Counted from the first letter of the stretch, positions 36,780 to 46,185 are shown. The stretch: 62,684 nt of DNA from Rhodanobacter sp. (GCA_004298505.1 SCRO01000044.1:1-62684); one strand, 5' to 3'. Numbers and translations are program-made. The notes: generated from the sequence alone by a model not told the origin.

Positions 36780-37511
36780 TTAGAAACGGTATTCGGCATC
36801 CAGCGAAACGATGCCAGTGGATCGACGCACCGCGAAGTCGGCGTTCGTCAGTACGTTATGAACGCTGCCGGCCGACACGTGATAGTAGTCGTACTTCACG
36901 CCCAGACCGAAGTGCTCGTTGATATCCCAACCGGTGCCGATGCCACCGTAGTAGCCGCCGCGGTCGCCACCGTGGAAGAGGACCTGACTCAGGGTGTTGT
37001 TGTACGCGCCACCGTCGTTATTGGCGTGGAAGTAGCCCGCGTGTGCACTGATGTACCACTGCGGTAGCAAGTTGATCCTGCCGTTGGCGCCCAGCATCCA
37101 GCCGCGCAGCGCGTTTTCCCTGCTGCTTTGATTGACCGCTCCGCTGTTGCCCAGATTGCTGAGCTTGTAGTTGCCCAGATCGGAATAACCCGCTTCCAGC
37201 CCCAGCCCCAGGTCCGGGCCCACCTTCCAGCGGTAACCGCCAACCACGCTGTAACCCGTGCGACGGCCATTCTTGTTCGTGAACAAGCTGCCTGAGCCAC
37301 TGCCGAAGCCACTACCGAAATTGCTGTTCCTGCTGTAGCTGTCGGTGCGGCCGACACTGCCGTCGATCAACCAGTTGCCGCTACCCAGCGGCTGGCTGGA
37401 CTGGTAGTTGCCACCACTGGCGGGGGCTGCCTGCGAATTGTCCTGGGCTACGGCAGGCAGCGAACAGGCGGCGCCCGAGGCGATGGCGATAGCGATGAGA
37501 ACCTTTTTCAT
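36780..37511 (-). CDS. Small outer-membrane beta-barrel protein, paralogue 2
   Basis: 243 aa from ATG 37511. Signal peptide MKKVLIAIAIASGAACSLPAVA, a Gln/Ser/Gly-rich stretch, then the same barrel order as paralogue 1: NWLIDGSVGRTDSYS, GYSVVGGYRWKVGPD, LGLEAGYSDLGNYK, LRGWMLGANGRINLL, WYISAHAGYFHAN, GIGTGWDINEHFGLGVKYDYY, ending SLDAEYRF. It is about 45 residues longer because of Gly/Ser-rich loops. Both copies point away from or toward the nar block and share an upstream TTAA repeat. Confidence 0.85.
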   Translation of the reverse strand: MKKVLIAIAIASGAACSLPAVAQDNSQAAPASGGNYQSSQPLGSGNWLIDGSVGRTDSYSRNSNFGSGFGSGSGSLFTNKNGRRTGYSVVGGYRWKVGPDLGLGLEAGYSDLGNYKLSNLGNSGAVNQSSRENALRGWMLGANGRINLLPQWYISAHAGYFHANNDGGAYNNTLSQVLFHGGDRGGYYGGIGTGWDINEHFGLGVKYDYYHVSAGSVHNVLTNADFAVRRSTGIVSLDAEYRF

Positions 37512-37650
37512 GGAGAAATTCCTACTTTCTTTTTTTGACTGCGCACGCACCGATGCGTGGGGACGAACCGGCACGGGGCGCACGGGGGTTCGTGCGCAAT
37601 AGACATTGGAACCGCCCGAGCCTGAAGCGCACTGATATCTCCAGTCTCAA

Positions 37651-37666
37651 GTTAAGCGTGAGTTAA
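37651..37666 (-). promoter_or_regulatory. TTAA direct repeat upstream of OMP paralogue 2
   Basis: Plus strand GTTAA (37651-37655), GCGTGA, GTTAA (37662-37666), an 11-bp period. It lies 140 nt upstream of the OMP ATG, and 13 of 16 bases match the element at 28386-28401. Confidence 0.65.
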
Positions 37667-37754
37667 TGACACCGCTCAGAAGGCACTCGAAAAACGCGAA
37701 AGAAATGTGAAAATCGGCGACAATTCGTGCTTTTCGAACCAAGGAGATGAATCG

Positions 37755-39773
37755 ATGCCTACCCGCCGCGAACTCGCCAATGCCGTGCGAACCCTTGCCA
37801 TGGACGCCGTGGAGGCTGCGAAATCGGGTCACCCGGGCATGCCGATGGGCATGGCCGACATCGCCGAGGTGCTCTGGAACGACTTCCTGAAGTTCAATCC
37901 TGCCAACCCGAAGTGGTCCAACCGCGACCGCTTCGTGCTGTCCAATGGGCATGGCTCGATGCTGCAGTACGCGCTGCTGCACCTGACCGGTTTCGACCTG
38001 CCGATGGAGCAGCTCAAGCGCTTCCGCCAGCTGCATTCGAAGACCGCCGGCCACCCCGAAGCCAGCGAAACGCCGGGCGTGGAAACCACCACCGGCCCGC
38101 TCGGCCAGGGCCTGGCCAACGCGGTCGGCTTCGCGCTGGCCGAGAAGATTCTGGCCGCACATTTCAATCGCCCCGGCCACGCCGTGGTCGACCATCATAC
38201 CTTCGTTTTCCTCGGCGACGGTTGCCTGATGGAAGGCATCTCGCACGAAGTGGCATCGCTGGCCGGTACCTGGCAGCTCGGCAAACTGGTGGCGATCTAC
38301 GACGACAACGGCATCTCGATCGACGGCGAAGTGCACGGCTGGTTCACCGACGACACGCCGGCGCGCTTCGAGGCTTACGGCTGGAACGTGATCCGCGGCG
38401 TCGATGGGCATGATGCCGAGACCGTGAAGCAGGCGCTCGCCGCTGCCACCGCGCAAGCCGCCAAACCCACCTTGATCTGCGCGAAAACCATCATCGGCTT
38501 CGGCGCGCCGCACAAGCAGGGAAAGGAGGAGAGCCACGGCGCACCGCTGGGCAAGGACGAGATCGCCGCCGCCCGCGCACAGCTCGGCTGGAACCATGCC
38601 TCGTTCGAGATTCCTGCCGACATCTACGCCGGCTGGGACCACAAGCAGGCCGGCAACGGCGCCGAGCAGGCGTGGAACGACGCATTCGCGAAGTACGCCG
38701 CCGCATATCCTGAGCTGGCGGCGGAATTCAAGCGCCGCATTGCCGGCGAACTCCCTGCGGACTGGGCGGAAGAGTCGCAGGCCTACATTGCCAGGCTGCA
38801 GGCCGAAGGTCCTGAAGTGGCCTCGCGCAAGGCCTCGCAAATGACCCTGAACGCCTTCGGCCCGCTGCTTCCCGAACTGCTGGGCGGCTCGGCCGACCTG
38901 GCCGGCTCCAACCTCACCAAGTGGAGCGGCAGCCTCGACGCCGCCACCGGCAACCGCGCCGACGGCAAGGGCAACTACATCCACTACGGTGTGCGCGAGT
39001 TCGGCATGACCGCGATCGCCAACGGCGTCGCCCTGCATGGTGGCTTCATCCCGTACGACGCCACCTTCCTGGTGTTTTCCGACTACGCGCGCAACGCGGT
39101 GCGCATGAGCGCGTTGATCCCCGCGCACGCAATCCACGTCTACACGCACGACTCGATCGGCCTGGGCGAAGACGGTCCGACCCATCAGCCGGTCGAACAT
39201 ATGGCCAGCCTGCGCTATATCCCGAACAACCAGCTGTGGCGCCCGTGCGACGCGGTCGAATCGGCCACGTCCTGGAAAGCGGCGATCGAGCGCAAGGGCG
39301 CGCCGTCATGCCTGATCTTCTCGCGCCAGAACCTCAAGCATCAGCAGCGCAGCGAACAGCAGGTGGCCGACATCATGCGCGGCGGCTACGTCCTGTCCGA
39401 TCCGCTCGACACCCGGTTCCAGGCGATCCTGATCGCCACCGGCTCCGAAGTGGAACTGGCGATGGAAGCCGCCCGCGCGCTGGCCCAGCAGGGTGTGGCT
39501 GTACGTGTCGTGTCGATGCCGTGCACCGAAGTGTTCGATGCGCAACCACTCGAATACCGCGAAGGCGTGCTGCCGACCTGGTGCCGCGCGCGCGTGGCCG
39601 TGGAAGCCGGCACCGCCGACTTCTGGCGCAAATACGTCGGCTTCGACGGCGACGTCATCGGCATGACCACCTTCGGCGCCTCCGCCCCCGCACCGCAACT
39701 ATTCGAACACTTCGGCCTCACCCTCGCCCACGTCGTCGACGCCACAAAACGCGTCCTCCCCCACCCATCGTAA
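37755..39773 (+). CDS. tkt: Transketolase
   Basis: 672 aa from ATG 37755, with AAGGAGATG before it. N-terminal [20 protein letters not shown], thiamine-diphosphate motif [18 protein letters not shown] through [15 protein letters not shown], pyrimidine-domain [32 protein letters not shown], and a C-terminal domain ([14 protein letters not shown]). It moves two-carbon units in the pentose phosphate pathway. It may belong to the same ancestral carbon cluster as gap, pyk and fba, from which the nar block now separates it. Confidence 0.97.
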   Translation: MPTRRELANAVRTLAMDAVEAAKSGHPGMPMGMADIAEVLWNDFLKFNPANPKWSNRDRFVLSNGHGSMLQYALLHLTGFDLPMEQLKRFRQLHSKTAGHPEASETPGVETTTGPLGQGLANAVGFALAEKILAAHFNRPGHAVVDHHTFVFLGDGCLMEGISHEVASLAGTWQLGKLVAIYDDNGISIDGEVHGWFTDDTPARFEAYGWNVIRGVDGHDAETVKQALAAATAQAAKPTLICAKTIIGFGAPHKQGKEESHGAPLGKDEIAAARAQLGWNHASFEIPADIYAGWDHKQAGNGAEQAWNDAFAKYAAAYPELAAEFKRRIAGELPADWAEESQAYIARLQAEGPEVASRKASQMTLNAFGPLLPELLGGSADLAGSNLTKWSGSLDAATGNRADGKGNYIHYGVREFGMTAIANGVALHGGFIPYDATFLVFSDYARNAVRMSALIPAHAIHVYTHDSIGLGEDGPTHQPVEHMASLRYIPNNQLWRPCDAVESATSWKAAIERKGAPSCLIFSRQNLKHQQRSEQQVADIMRGGYVLSDPLDTRFQAILIATGSEVELAMEAARALAQQGVAVRVVSMPCTEVFDAQPLEYREGVLPTWCRARVAVEAGTADFWRKYVGFDGDVIGMTTFGASAPAPQLFEHFGLTLAHVVDATKRVLPHPS

Positions 39774-39831
39774 TCGCATGGACTCGCCCCGATCCCCGAC
39801 ACCAAAAGCATCACCTGCAAGCAGGCTCCTA

Positions 39832-40114
39832 GTGCGCCCGTGAAGGCGCGTACACGGCACGGTGGAAGTCCGTGTCAGGGCAAGCCAAGGCCCTGTAGTC
39901 GAGGGTAACTGCGTCGTCACGAGGCGGGGTGGAGGGCAACCGGAGACGAACTGGCGGTCCGCAGGATGACGAACTCGATGCTTTTCACCATGATGCAAGC
40001 CCGACAACTGGCGAGCCAATCCCGATGAGGAAAGCACCCACTGGAGAGCCGTGTGCGGGAGAACCGCATGTACGGTTCGGAGGGCGGGGAGGGTCAAGCC
40101 TTCCCGACCCCTAT
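39832..40114 (+). mobile_element. Group II intron remnant without reverse transcriptase
   Basis: The 5' end GTGCGCCCG fits a group II intron start. Hairpins of domain I type follow (CACGG/CCGTG near 39855; AGGGC/GCCCT near 39880). Domain V is at 40046-40078: GAGCCGTGTGCGGG, a short GA-rich loop, CCGCA, then ACGGTTC, with the AGC catalytic triad in GAGCC. Domain VI follows, with a candidate branch-point A at 40107 eight bases from the 3' end CTAT. The total is only 283 nt, less than a complete ribozyme, and no maturase/RT frame exists, so it is an internally deleted copy. An inverted repeat (CCTGC/GCAGG, 39814-39825) lies just upstream. Confidence 0.82.
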
Positions 40115-40145
40115 GGCAAGGCGGGGCGGCGAGGTCGCTGCAGGC

Positions 40146-40159
40146 GCCCGCTCGTGGGC
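40146..40159 (+). repeat. REP-like palindrome, diverged copy
   Basis: GCCCGCTCGTGGGC, one base different from the core of the copies at 22044 and 25714. It lies 3 nt beyond the stop of the minus-strand bpt gene and 32 nt after the intron remnant. Confidence 0.55.
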
Positions 40160-40161
40160 TT

Positions 40162-40881
40162 CTACCGATCAGTTGACGGTATCTCTACCCACCCGTCGGC
40201 GGTGCGGATTTGCAAGGGCCTGAAGCGCCGCTTGTAATCCATCTTCGGGTGGCCGTCGATCCAGAAGCCCAGATATACCCACGGCACGCCGCGGCGGCGG
40301 GCCAATTCGACCTGCTGCAGGATCGCGAACGTACCCAGGCTACACGCGGTCTCGTCGGGATCGTAGAACGTGTAGACGGCGGAGATGCTGGTCGTGCAAA
40401 CATCGGTGACGGCTACTGCGAGCAGGCGCTGTTCCAGTCGCAGCTCCAGGAACAGGGTGGGGCTCCATGGCGCGGTAAGGAAGCGGCGGAAGTCGCTGGC
40501 GTCGGCGTCGTCCATGCCGCCGCCAGGGTGCCGGGTGTGCAGGTAACGTTCGTACAGCGCGTGGCGCTCGTGGTTGTAACCGGGCATGCGCTCGCTGACT
40601 TCGAGGTCGGCATTGCGTTTCAGGCAGCGCTTCTGGGTGCGGTCGGGCTGGAAGTTCTCCACGTCGATGCGACATGGCGTGCATGCATGGCATTGCGCAC
40701 AGTGCGGGAAATACAGGTGGCCGCCGGCGCGACGGAAGCCGCGTTCGAGCGCAGGGCCATACAGTTGGTCGAGCCGCGGCGCAGCGGGATCGAGGACCAG
40801 GTTCTGTGCGGTGCGCTCGGGGTAGTAGCCGCAGGCGTGCGGCAGGGTCTGGAACAGGCGAACGGGGTCGGAGCGGCGCAT
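40162..40881 (-). CDS. bpt: Leucyl/aspartyl-tRNA-protein transferase
   Basis: 239 aa. Arginyltransferase-family signatures: CGYYPERTAQNLVLDP, YFPHCAQCHACTPCRIDVENF with its Cys cluster, RCLKRNADLEV, GWVYLGFWI-type segment VYLGFWIDGHPKMDYKRRF near the C-terminus. Bacterial Bpt adds Leu to proteins starting with Asp or Glu, marking them for ClpS/ClpAP. The MRR start at 40881 keeps the full domain. No clpS or aat is nearby. Confidence 0.93.
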   Translation of the reverse strand: MRRSDPVRLFQTLPHACGYYPERTAQNLVLDPAAPRLDQLYGPALERGFRRAGGHLYFPHCAQCHACTPCRIDVENFQPDRTQKRCLKRNADLEVSERMPGYNHERHALYERYLHTRHPGGGMDDADASDFRRFLTAPWSPTLFLELRLEQRLLAVAVTDVCTTSISAVYTFYDPDETACSLGTFAILQQVELARRRGVPWVYLGFWIDGHPKMDYKRRFRPLQIRTADGWVEIPSTDR

Positions 40882-40937
40882 GGGCCGATTCTATGCCGGC
40901 ACGGTGCCAGCATTCCAGCGCGTGCCCACAGGCTGGC

Positions 40938-41330
40938 TCAGAACACCCCCAAATAGCGCAGCATCTGCACCGCGAACACCAGCAACACTGCCAGCAGCAG
41001 GATTCTTCGCACCCGCGTGGCGATCAGCGTGCGGCGGTCGATCGGCGAGAGGTTGCGTGCGGCTGCCAGCTCTTCGCCGTGGCGGATGACTGGATCGATG
41101 CCGAGCTCGAGCAGCAGTTTGCGCGCCTTGCTGTAATCGTCGGCGTGGGTGATCCACACTTGGGCCCAGCGGCTCGGATCCTGCCGCCGCGCTGCGTAGC
41201 TGTGGCGTTGCCAGGTCGGGCGGTTGTAGTTGGAACGATTGGCCACCGTGGCCCTGATGCCGTGTTCGACCATCAGGGCAAGCACGGAATCGATGTTTTT
41301 CTGGCGGGGGGAGGTATAGATCTGGCGCAT
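40938..41330 (-). CDS. DUF2007-like protein with C-terminal membrane anchor
   Basis: 130 aa. N-terminal module MRQIYTSPRQKNIDSVLALM followed by HGIRATVANRSNYN resembles the DUF2007 (GlnB-like) putative signalling fold; QVWITHADDYSKARKLLLELG completes it. A linker leads to one membrane helix at the C-terminus (ILLLAVLLVFAVQML). Such small tail-anchored proteins are common in Xanthomonadales; function unknown. Upstream of bpt in the same direction, 56 nt apart. Confidence 0.7.
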   Translation of the reverse strand: MRQIYTSPRQKNIDSVLALMVEHGIRATVANRSNYNRPTWQRHSYAARRQDPSRWAQVWITHADDYSKARKLLLELGIDPVIRHGEELAAARNLSPIDRRTLIATRVRRILLLAVLLVFAVQMLRYLGVF

Positions 41331-41365
41331 GCGGACAGTCTACGCGAACCCTCTTGAGCAGGCGT

Positions 41366-42244
41366 TCATGACGCCGCGGTGGAGCCGTTGCGTATGCGGA
41401 TCAACCCTTCCTGCGCGGTGGAGGCGACCAGTCGTCCGTCGCGGCTGAAGATCTGCCCGCGAGCCAGCCCACGGCCGCCCTGCGCGGTGGGGCTGTCGAA
41501 CGAATACAGCAACCACTCGTCGACGCGGAACGGACGATGGAACCATAACGCGTGGTCGAGGCTAGCCATCTGCACGTTGCGCGTCATGTAGGAGATGCCG
41601 TGTGGCAGTGTGGTGGTGCCGATCAGGTGGAAGTCGGACGCATACGCAAGCAGCGAGCGATGAAGTATCGCCGAATCGTTGATCGGCGCGACGAGCCGGA
41701 ACCAGATGTGCTGGATGGGTGGTCGTTTGACCGGGCGCATTTCGTCGCGCGGCCACACCTCGCGAAACTCGAATGGCCCCTTGATACCCAGCCAGCGCTG
41801 CAGCTTTACCGGCAGTCGCGCCAGTTCGTCCGGTGGCAGATGACGCATCGGCTCCAGGTCCTCCGCGGCAGGCACCTCCGGCATCTTGGTCTGGTGTTCC
41901 ACGCCTTGCTCCGGCTGCTGGAACGAAATCGAGCCGTTCAGTATGGCCTGGCCGTGCTGGATCGCCACCACTCGGCGCGAGGAGAACGAGCCGCCGTCGC
42001 GGGTGTGCTCTACGCTGTAGACGATCGGCGCCTCGATATCGCCCGCGCGCAGAAAGTACGCATGCAACGAGTGCGCCTCGCGGGCCGTGTCCACAGTCTG
42101 TTGCGCCGCCGCCAGGGCCTGTCCCAGTACCTGCCCGCCGAACACGAAGCGGGTGCCGATGTCGCGGCTCTGGCCGCGGAACAGATTGTCTTCCAGACGT
42201 TCCGGCTGCAGCAACTCGACCAGTTCGGCGACGTGGTTGGACAT
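41366..42244 (-). CDS. tesB: Acyl-CoA thioesterase II
   Basis: 292 aa from ATG 42244 (an in-frame ATG at 42277 is also possible; neither has a clear ribosome-binding site). Double hot-dog fold: FRGQSRDIGTRFVFGGQVLGQ, HSLHAYFLRAGD, RDGGSFSSRRVVA, FRLVAPINDSAILHRSLLAY, SLDHALWFHRPFRVDEWLLY. The catalytic Asp in SLDHA and the Ser/Thr and Gln of the C-terminal half are at expected places. It hydrolyses medium and long acyl-CoAs. Confidence 0.93.
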   Translation of the reverse strand: MSNHVAELVELLQPERLEDNLFRGQSRDIGTRFVFGGQVLGQALAAAQQTVDTAREAHSLHAYFLRAGDIEAPIVYSVEHTRDGGSFSSRRVVAIQHGQAILNGSISFQQPEQGVEHQTKMPEVPAAEDLEPMRHLPPDELARLPVKLQRWLGIKGPFEFREVWPRDEMRPVKRPPIQHIWFRLVAPINDSAILHRSLLAYASDFHLIGTTTLPHGISYMTRNVQMASLDHALWFHRPFRVDEWLLYSFDSPTAQGGRGLARGQIFSRDGRLVASTAQEGLIRIRNGSTAAS

Positions 42245-42298
42245 GGGGTGGATCCGGGAAGAAGGTGAAGCGGCCATTATAAGCGGCGCCACCGGTTT

Positions 42299-42859
42299 TT
42301 AGCCTTGGCTATGGCGGACAAGCCTGCTCTCGCGCAGCACCTCGTCCCAGGGAAACAGCGGACCCGGGTCAAGCTTGCGCTGGACCTGGCGCGAGGGGTC
42401 GTCGCTGGCCGGGACTTTTTCCGTATCCAGTTCTTCGTGGCCGGCAATCTCGCACAGGTTCGGAAACCGCTCGCGCAAATGAGCCAGCAATCCACGCAAT
42501 GCTTCGAGCTGCGTGGCGGGGTAGGCCTCGGTCATCTGCTGATGGCGTGAATCCCACCAGTGCGGGTAGCGGCCCAGGTTGACCAGCTCGATGCCGATCG
42601 AGTCCGGGTTGCAGCCGCGCACATGGTGGGCCGTGCGGGTACCGGGGACGTAGCGGTGGAGCGTGCCGTCGCGGTCGATGTAGTAATGACCGCTGTTGCC
42701 GGTGCCACTGGCATGCAGCACCTTCTCGGCATATTCGCGCGCGGTGGCCAGGTCGGGCAGCTCGGTGCAATGGATCACCACCCGCCTAACCTCCCCGGCG
42801 TTGCGCTCGGGTAATGCTTCGACGTAGGGCAGCGGCTGCTCGCAAATGGACAGGTTCAT
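42299..42859 (-). CDS. N-acetylmuramoyl-L-alanine amidase (AmpD/amidase_2 family)
   Basis: 186 aa from ATG 42859. Zinc-ligand segments: VVIHCTE, AGHEELD and the DPGPLFPW C-terminal motif typical of amidase_2 enzymes; YYIDRDGTLHRYVP and SIGIELVNLGRYP are also characteristic. No signal peptide, so it is likely cytoplasmic like AmpD, cleaving anhydro-muropeptides during wall recycling. The stretch between AGHEELD and the DPGP motif (TEKVPASDDPSRQVQRKL) is longer than in AmpD, so the exact subfamily is open. Confidence 0.87.
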   Translation of the reverse strand: MNLSICEQPLPYVEALPERNAGEVRRVVIHCTELPDLATAREYAEKVLHASGTGNSGHYYIDRDGTLHRYVPGTRTAHHVRGCNPDSIGIELVNLGRYPHWWDSRHQQMTEAYPATQLEALRGLLAHLRERFPNLCEIAGHEELDTEKVPASDDPSRQVQRKLDPGPLFPWDEVLRESRLVRHSQG

Positions 42860-42947
42860 GACTGGAAGTCTCGCATGCGATCCGCTTGGGCCCAAACGTC
42901 GCCTGTTACCATGAGCGCTTGTCTATCGCGCTTCAACGGGAACTGCC

Positions 42948-43475
42948 ATGCGGGGCCAGATCATACTTTCGCACGGCTCGGACTCCGGTCCGGAGGCGAC
43001 CAAGGTCAGCCTGCTGGCCAGGCTCGCCGAAGCGCTGGGTTGGCGCACGCAGCGGCCCGATTACCGCGCTGACGACGCACGCGGCCTGGTTGGCTCGGTG
43101 GCGCCGCGGATCGCCCGCCTGCGCGCCACCATTGAGGCATTGGATACGCCGCCGCTGCTGGTCGGCTCCAGCATGGGCGCGTTCGTCTCAGGGCTGGTCT
43201 CGCTGGATGTGCCGGTGGCCGGCCTGCTGCTGCTGGCCACGCCCAGCGCGATTCCCGGCCATGCGCGCAAGTTCGACCTGCGTACCGAAGGACCGACGAT
43301 GCTGATTCACGGCTGGCGCGACGATGTCTGCCCGCTGGCCGGCATGCAGGCCTTTGCGGCACATCGGCGCCTTCCGCTGCTGGTGCTGGACGACGATCAT
43401 CGGCTCGGCTCCAGCATCGACATGATTGCCGCACAGTTGCTGCACCTGCTCGATCAGCTGGCAGATGCTGCATGA
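42948..43475 (+). CDS. Small alpha/beta hydrolase
   Basis: 175 aa. Nucleophile elbow VGSSMGAFVSG with the Ser in GxSxG, catalytic Asp in HGWRDDVCP and His in LDDDHRLGSS; N-terminal IILSHGSDSGPEATK supplies the oxyanion region. This is a YcjY/YqiA-like minimal hydrolase with no cap domain. The substrate cannot be read. Its stop overlaps the rlmKL start (ATGA), so the two are translationally coupled. Confidence 0.85.
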   Translation: MRGQIILSHGSDSGPEATKVSLLARLAEALGWRTQRPDYRADDARGLVGSVAPRIARLRATIEALDTPPLLVGSSMGAFVSGLVSLDVPVAGLLLLATPSAIPGHARKFDLRTEGPTMLIHGWRDDVCPLAGMQAFAAHRRLPLLVLDDDHRLGSSIDMIAAQLLHLLDQLADAA

Positions 43476-45673
43476 GTGCGCTCTCGTCAGGTGCGTTCTT
43501 CGCGACCTGCCCGAAGGGGCTGGAATACCTGCTGCGTGATGAACTGGCTGCGCTTGGCGCCGACGACGTGCGCGAGGCGCTGGCTGGTGCCCATTTTTCC
43601 GGCACCCTGGAAAGCGCCTATCGCGCCTGCCTGTGGTCGCGTCTGGCCAGCCGCATCCTGCTGCCGCTGGCCGAGTTCGATGCGGCCGATGACGACGCGC
43701 TGTACCGCGGCGTGCAGCAGGTCGACTGGAGCGCCCACCTGGCCGTGCACGGCACCTTCGCCGTGGATGCGGGCACCGCGCTGAGTAAACTCACGCACAG
43801 CCAGTTCGTGGGCTTGCGTGTGAAGGATGCGGTAGTCGACCAGTTCCGCCAGCGTGACGGCAATCGGCCCGGCATCGATACCGACGAACCGGACCTCCGC
43901 ATCAACGTGCGCCTGCGCCGTGATCGCGCCACCGTGTCGCTGGACCTGGCCGGCACGCCGCTGCATCGGCGCGGCTGGCGCGAGCTGCAGGGCGAGGCGC
44001 CGCTGAAGGAAAACCTCGCCGCCGCGATGCTGCTGCGCGCGCGCTGGCCCGAGGTGTACGCCGCCGGCGGTGCGCTGCTCGATCCGATGTGCGGCTCCGG
44101 CACGCTGCTGATCGAGGGCGCCTTGATGGCCGCCGACGTGGCACCCGGGCTGCGCCGCGAATACTTCGGTTTCCTCGGCTGGCAGCAACACGACATCGCG
44201 CTGTGGCGGGGGCTGCTGGATGAGGCCACGCAACGTGCCGAAGCCGGCTTGCGTGGCCTGCCCAGCGTGTTCTTCGGCAGCGATGCCGATCCACGCATGG
44301 TGCAGATGGCGAAACGCAACACGCAGGCGGCTGGCGTGGCCGGCTTCTTCACCCTGGAGAAGCAGGAGGTGACTCATGCCGCGCCGCCACCGGGGGTCGA
44401 CTATGGCCTGGTCATCACCAACCCGCCGTATGGCGAGCGCCTGGGCGAGCGCGCAGAAATGCCGTTGTTGTACCGCGCGCTGGGCGACACCTTGCGTGCG
44501 CGCTTCCACGGCTGGCGTGGTGCGGTGCTGGCTGGCGATGTGGCGCTGGGGCGCGCCATGCAGGTGCATGCCGACAAGCGTTATGTGCTGTACAACGGTG
44601 CGCTGGAAACCGTGCTGCTGACCTTCGACCTGAAACAGCACGAGGCGAAGCCACGCGAGCTGAAGCCATTGTCAGCCGGCGCGCAGATGCTGAAGAACCG
44701 GCTGGAAAAGAACATCAAACACCTGCGCAAGCGGCTGGCCCGCGCAGGCATCCAGTGCTGGCGTGCCTACGACCAGGACCTGCCGGAATACGCTGCGGCG
44801 ATCGACGTCTATGGTGACACGCATGGCGCGGACCACCTGCATATCCAGGAATATCGCGCACCGGCCGAGGTACCGGCCGAGGTGGCGCGCCTGCGCCTGC
44901 GCGAGATCGCGCGGGTTGCCGGTGAGGTGCTCGGCGTGCCACGCGAGCGCATCGCGTTGAAGACCCGCGAGCGCGGCAAGGGTGGTTCGAAGTACGGGCA
45001 GCTCGACCAGCGCAATGAGTTCATCGAGGTCGAGGAAGGCGGGTTGAAGTTCCTGGTCAACCTCACCGACTATCTCGACACCGGCTTGTTCCTCGATCAC
45101 CGACTGGTGCGTGCGAAGCTACGCGAACTGGCTGCGGGCAAGTGCTTCCTCAACCTGTTCGCCTACACCGCCACGGCCAGCGTGCACGCGGCGGCCGGCG
45201 GCGCGCTGGAAACCACCAGCGTGGATCTGTCCGCCACTTATCTCGAATGGGCGTCGCGCAATCTGGTGCTCAACGGGTTCAGCGGTTCCAGCCACCGGCT
45301 GATGCAAGTCGATGCGATGGAGTTCCTCGCGCGCGATCGCGGCCACTACGGGCTGATCTTCGTCGATCCGCCGACCTTCTCCAACTCCAAGCGCGCCGAG
45401 GATTTCGACGTGCAACGCGATCACGTGAAGCTGCTCGACGCCTGCAACGAACGGCTGACCCGCGACGGCGTGATCGTGTTCTCGAACAACTTCCGCCGCT
45501 TCAAGCTCGATCGGGCGGAGCTCGAGCAACGCTTCGAGATCGAGGACTGGACGGCGCACAGCATCCCGTTCGACTTTGCCCGCCGCACCGATATCCACAG
45601 CTGCTGGCTGCTGCGTCGGCGCCAGTCCGACCTTGCCATAAACCCGTGGGACAGCGCCCGTATCAAAAAGTGA
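43472..45673 (+). CDS. rlmL: Bifunctional 23S rRNA guanine methyltransferase RlmKL
   Basis: 733 aa, the fused two-enzyme form. N-terminal THUMP domain (about residues 50-165), RlmL methyltransferase with LDPMCGSGTLLIEGALMAAD and the catalytic NPPYGERLG, then the RlmK half with FLNLFAYTATASVHAA and VDPPTFSNSKRAEDF. It methylates G2445 (N2) and G2069 (N7) of 23S rRNA by E. coli numbering. Preceded by an overlapping hydrolase gene. Confidence 0.96.
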   Translation: MSALSSGAFFATCPKGLEYLLRDELAALGADDVREALAGAHFSGTLESAYRACLWSRLASRILLPLAEFDAADDDALYRGVQQVDWSAHLAVHGTFAVDAGTALSKLTHSQFVGLRVKDAVVDQFRQRDGNRPGIDTDEPDLRINVRLRRDRATVSLDLAGTPLHRRGWRELQGEAPLKENLAAAMLLRARWPEVYAAGGALLDPMCGSGTLLIEGALMAADVAPGLRREYFGFLGWQQHDIALWRGLLDEATQRAEAGLRGLPSVFFGSDADPRMVQMAKRNTQAAGVAGFFTLEKQEVTHAAPPPGVDYGLVITNPPYGERLGERAEMPLLYRALGDTLRARFHGWRGAVLAGDVALGRAMQVHADKRYVLYNGALETVLLTFDLKQHEAKPRELKPLSAGAQMLKNRLEKNIKHLRKRLARAGIQCWRAYDQDLPEYAAAIDVYGDTHGADHLHIQEYRAPAEVPAEVARLRLREIARVAGEVLGVPRERIALKTRERGKGGSKYGQLDQRNEFIEVEEGGLKFLVNLTDYLDTGLFLDHRLVRAKLRELAAGKCFLNLFAYTATASVHAAAGGALETTSVDLSATYLEWASRNLVLNGFSGSSHRLMQVDAMEFLARDRGHYGLIFVDPPTFSNSKRAEDFDVQRDHVKLLDACNERLTRDGVIVFSNNFRRFKLDRAELEQRFEIEDWTAHSIPFDFARRTDIHSCWLLRRRQSDLAINPWDSARIKK

Positions 45674-45735
45674 ACCCTTCAGTGCATATTAAGCCTGCCC
45701 AGTCGAATATCGGGGCTGTACACCGGAGAACAATC

Positions 45736-46185
45736 ATGACCAAACAACGTTTGCGTGGTGCAGGCAAGTTCGCCGCGATCAGCCTCGCGCTCGCGGCCGC
45801 CGTGGCGATGCCATTGAGTGCGTCGGCGCACGGGTGGGGTGGCCATGGTGGCTACCATGGCGGTTACGGGCACTACGACGGTGGCCGTCACGGCTATTAC
45901 GGCGGTCACTATCGCCATAGCGGTTACTGGGGTGGTGGCCGCTGGATCGCCGGGGCCATCGTCACTGGCGCGGTGGTGGGCCTGGTGGCCGACGCGATGC
46001 GTCCGGCGCCAGTGTATGACGATCGCCGGGTCGTCTATGGTCCGCCACCGACGGTGATATACGAGTACGACCGGCCCGTGGTGACCCGTCGGGTGGTGCG
46101 GACGCGCACCGTGATCTATGACGATCCCTACCGCACCCGTTACATCCGCGACGATGGTTACGATCACGACGACGGCGACGATTGA
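45736..46185 (+). CDS. Secreted Gly/His/Tyr-rich protein
   Basis: 149 aa from ATG 45736, with CGGAGAA upstream. Signal peptide (KFAAISLALAAAVAMPLSASA), then about 40 residues of Gly, His and Tyr repeats (GHGGYHGGYGHYDGG), one hydrophobic segment with Gly (WIAGAIVTGAVVGLVAD), and a Tyr/Arg/Asp-rich tail. Composition suggests a surface or envelope protein; metal binding through His is possible. No recognised enzyme fold. Followed by a strong hairpin. Confidence 0.75.
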   Translation: MTKQRLRGAGKFAAISLALAAAVAMPLSASAHGWGGHGGYHGGYGHYDGGRHGYYGGHYRHSGYWGGGRWIAGAIVTGAVVGLVADAMRPAPVYDDRRVVYGPPPTVIYEYDRPVVTRRVVRTRTVIYDDPYRTRYIRDDGYDHDDGDD

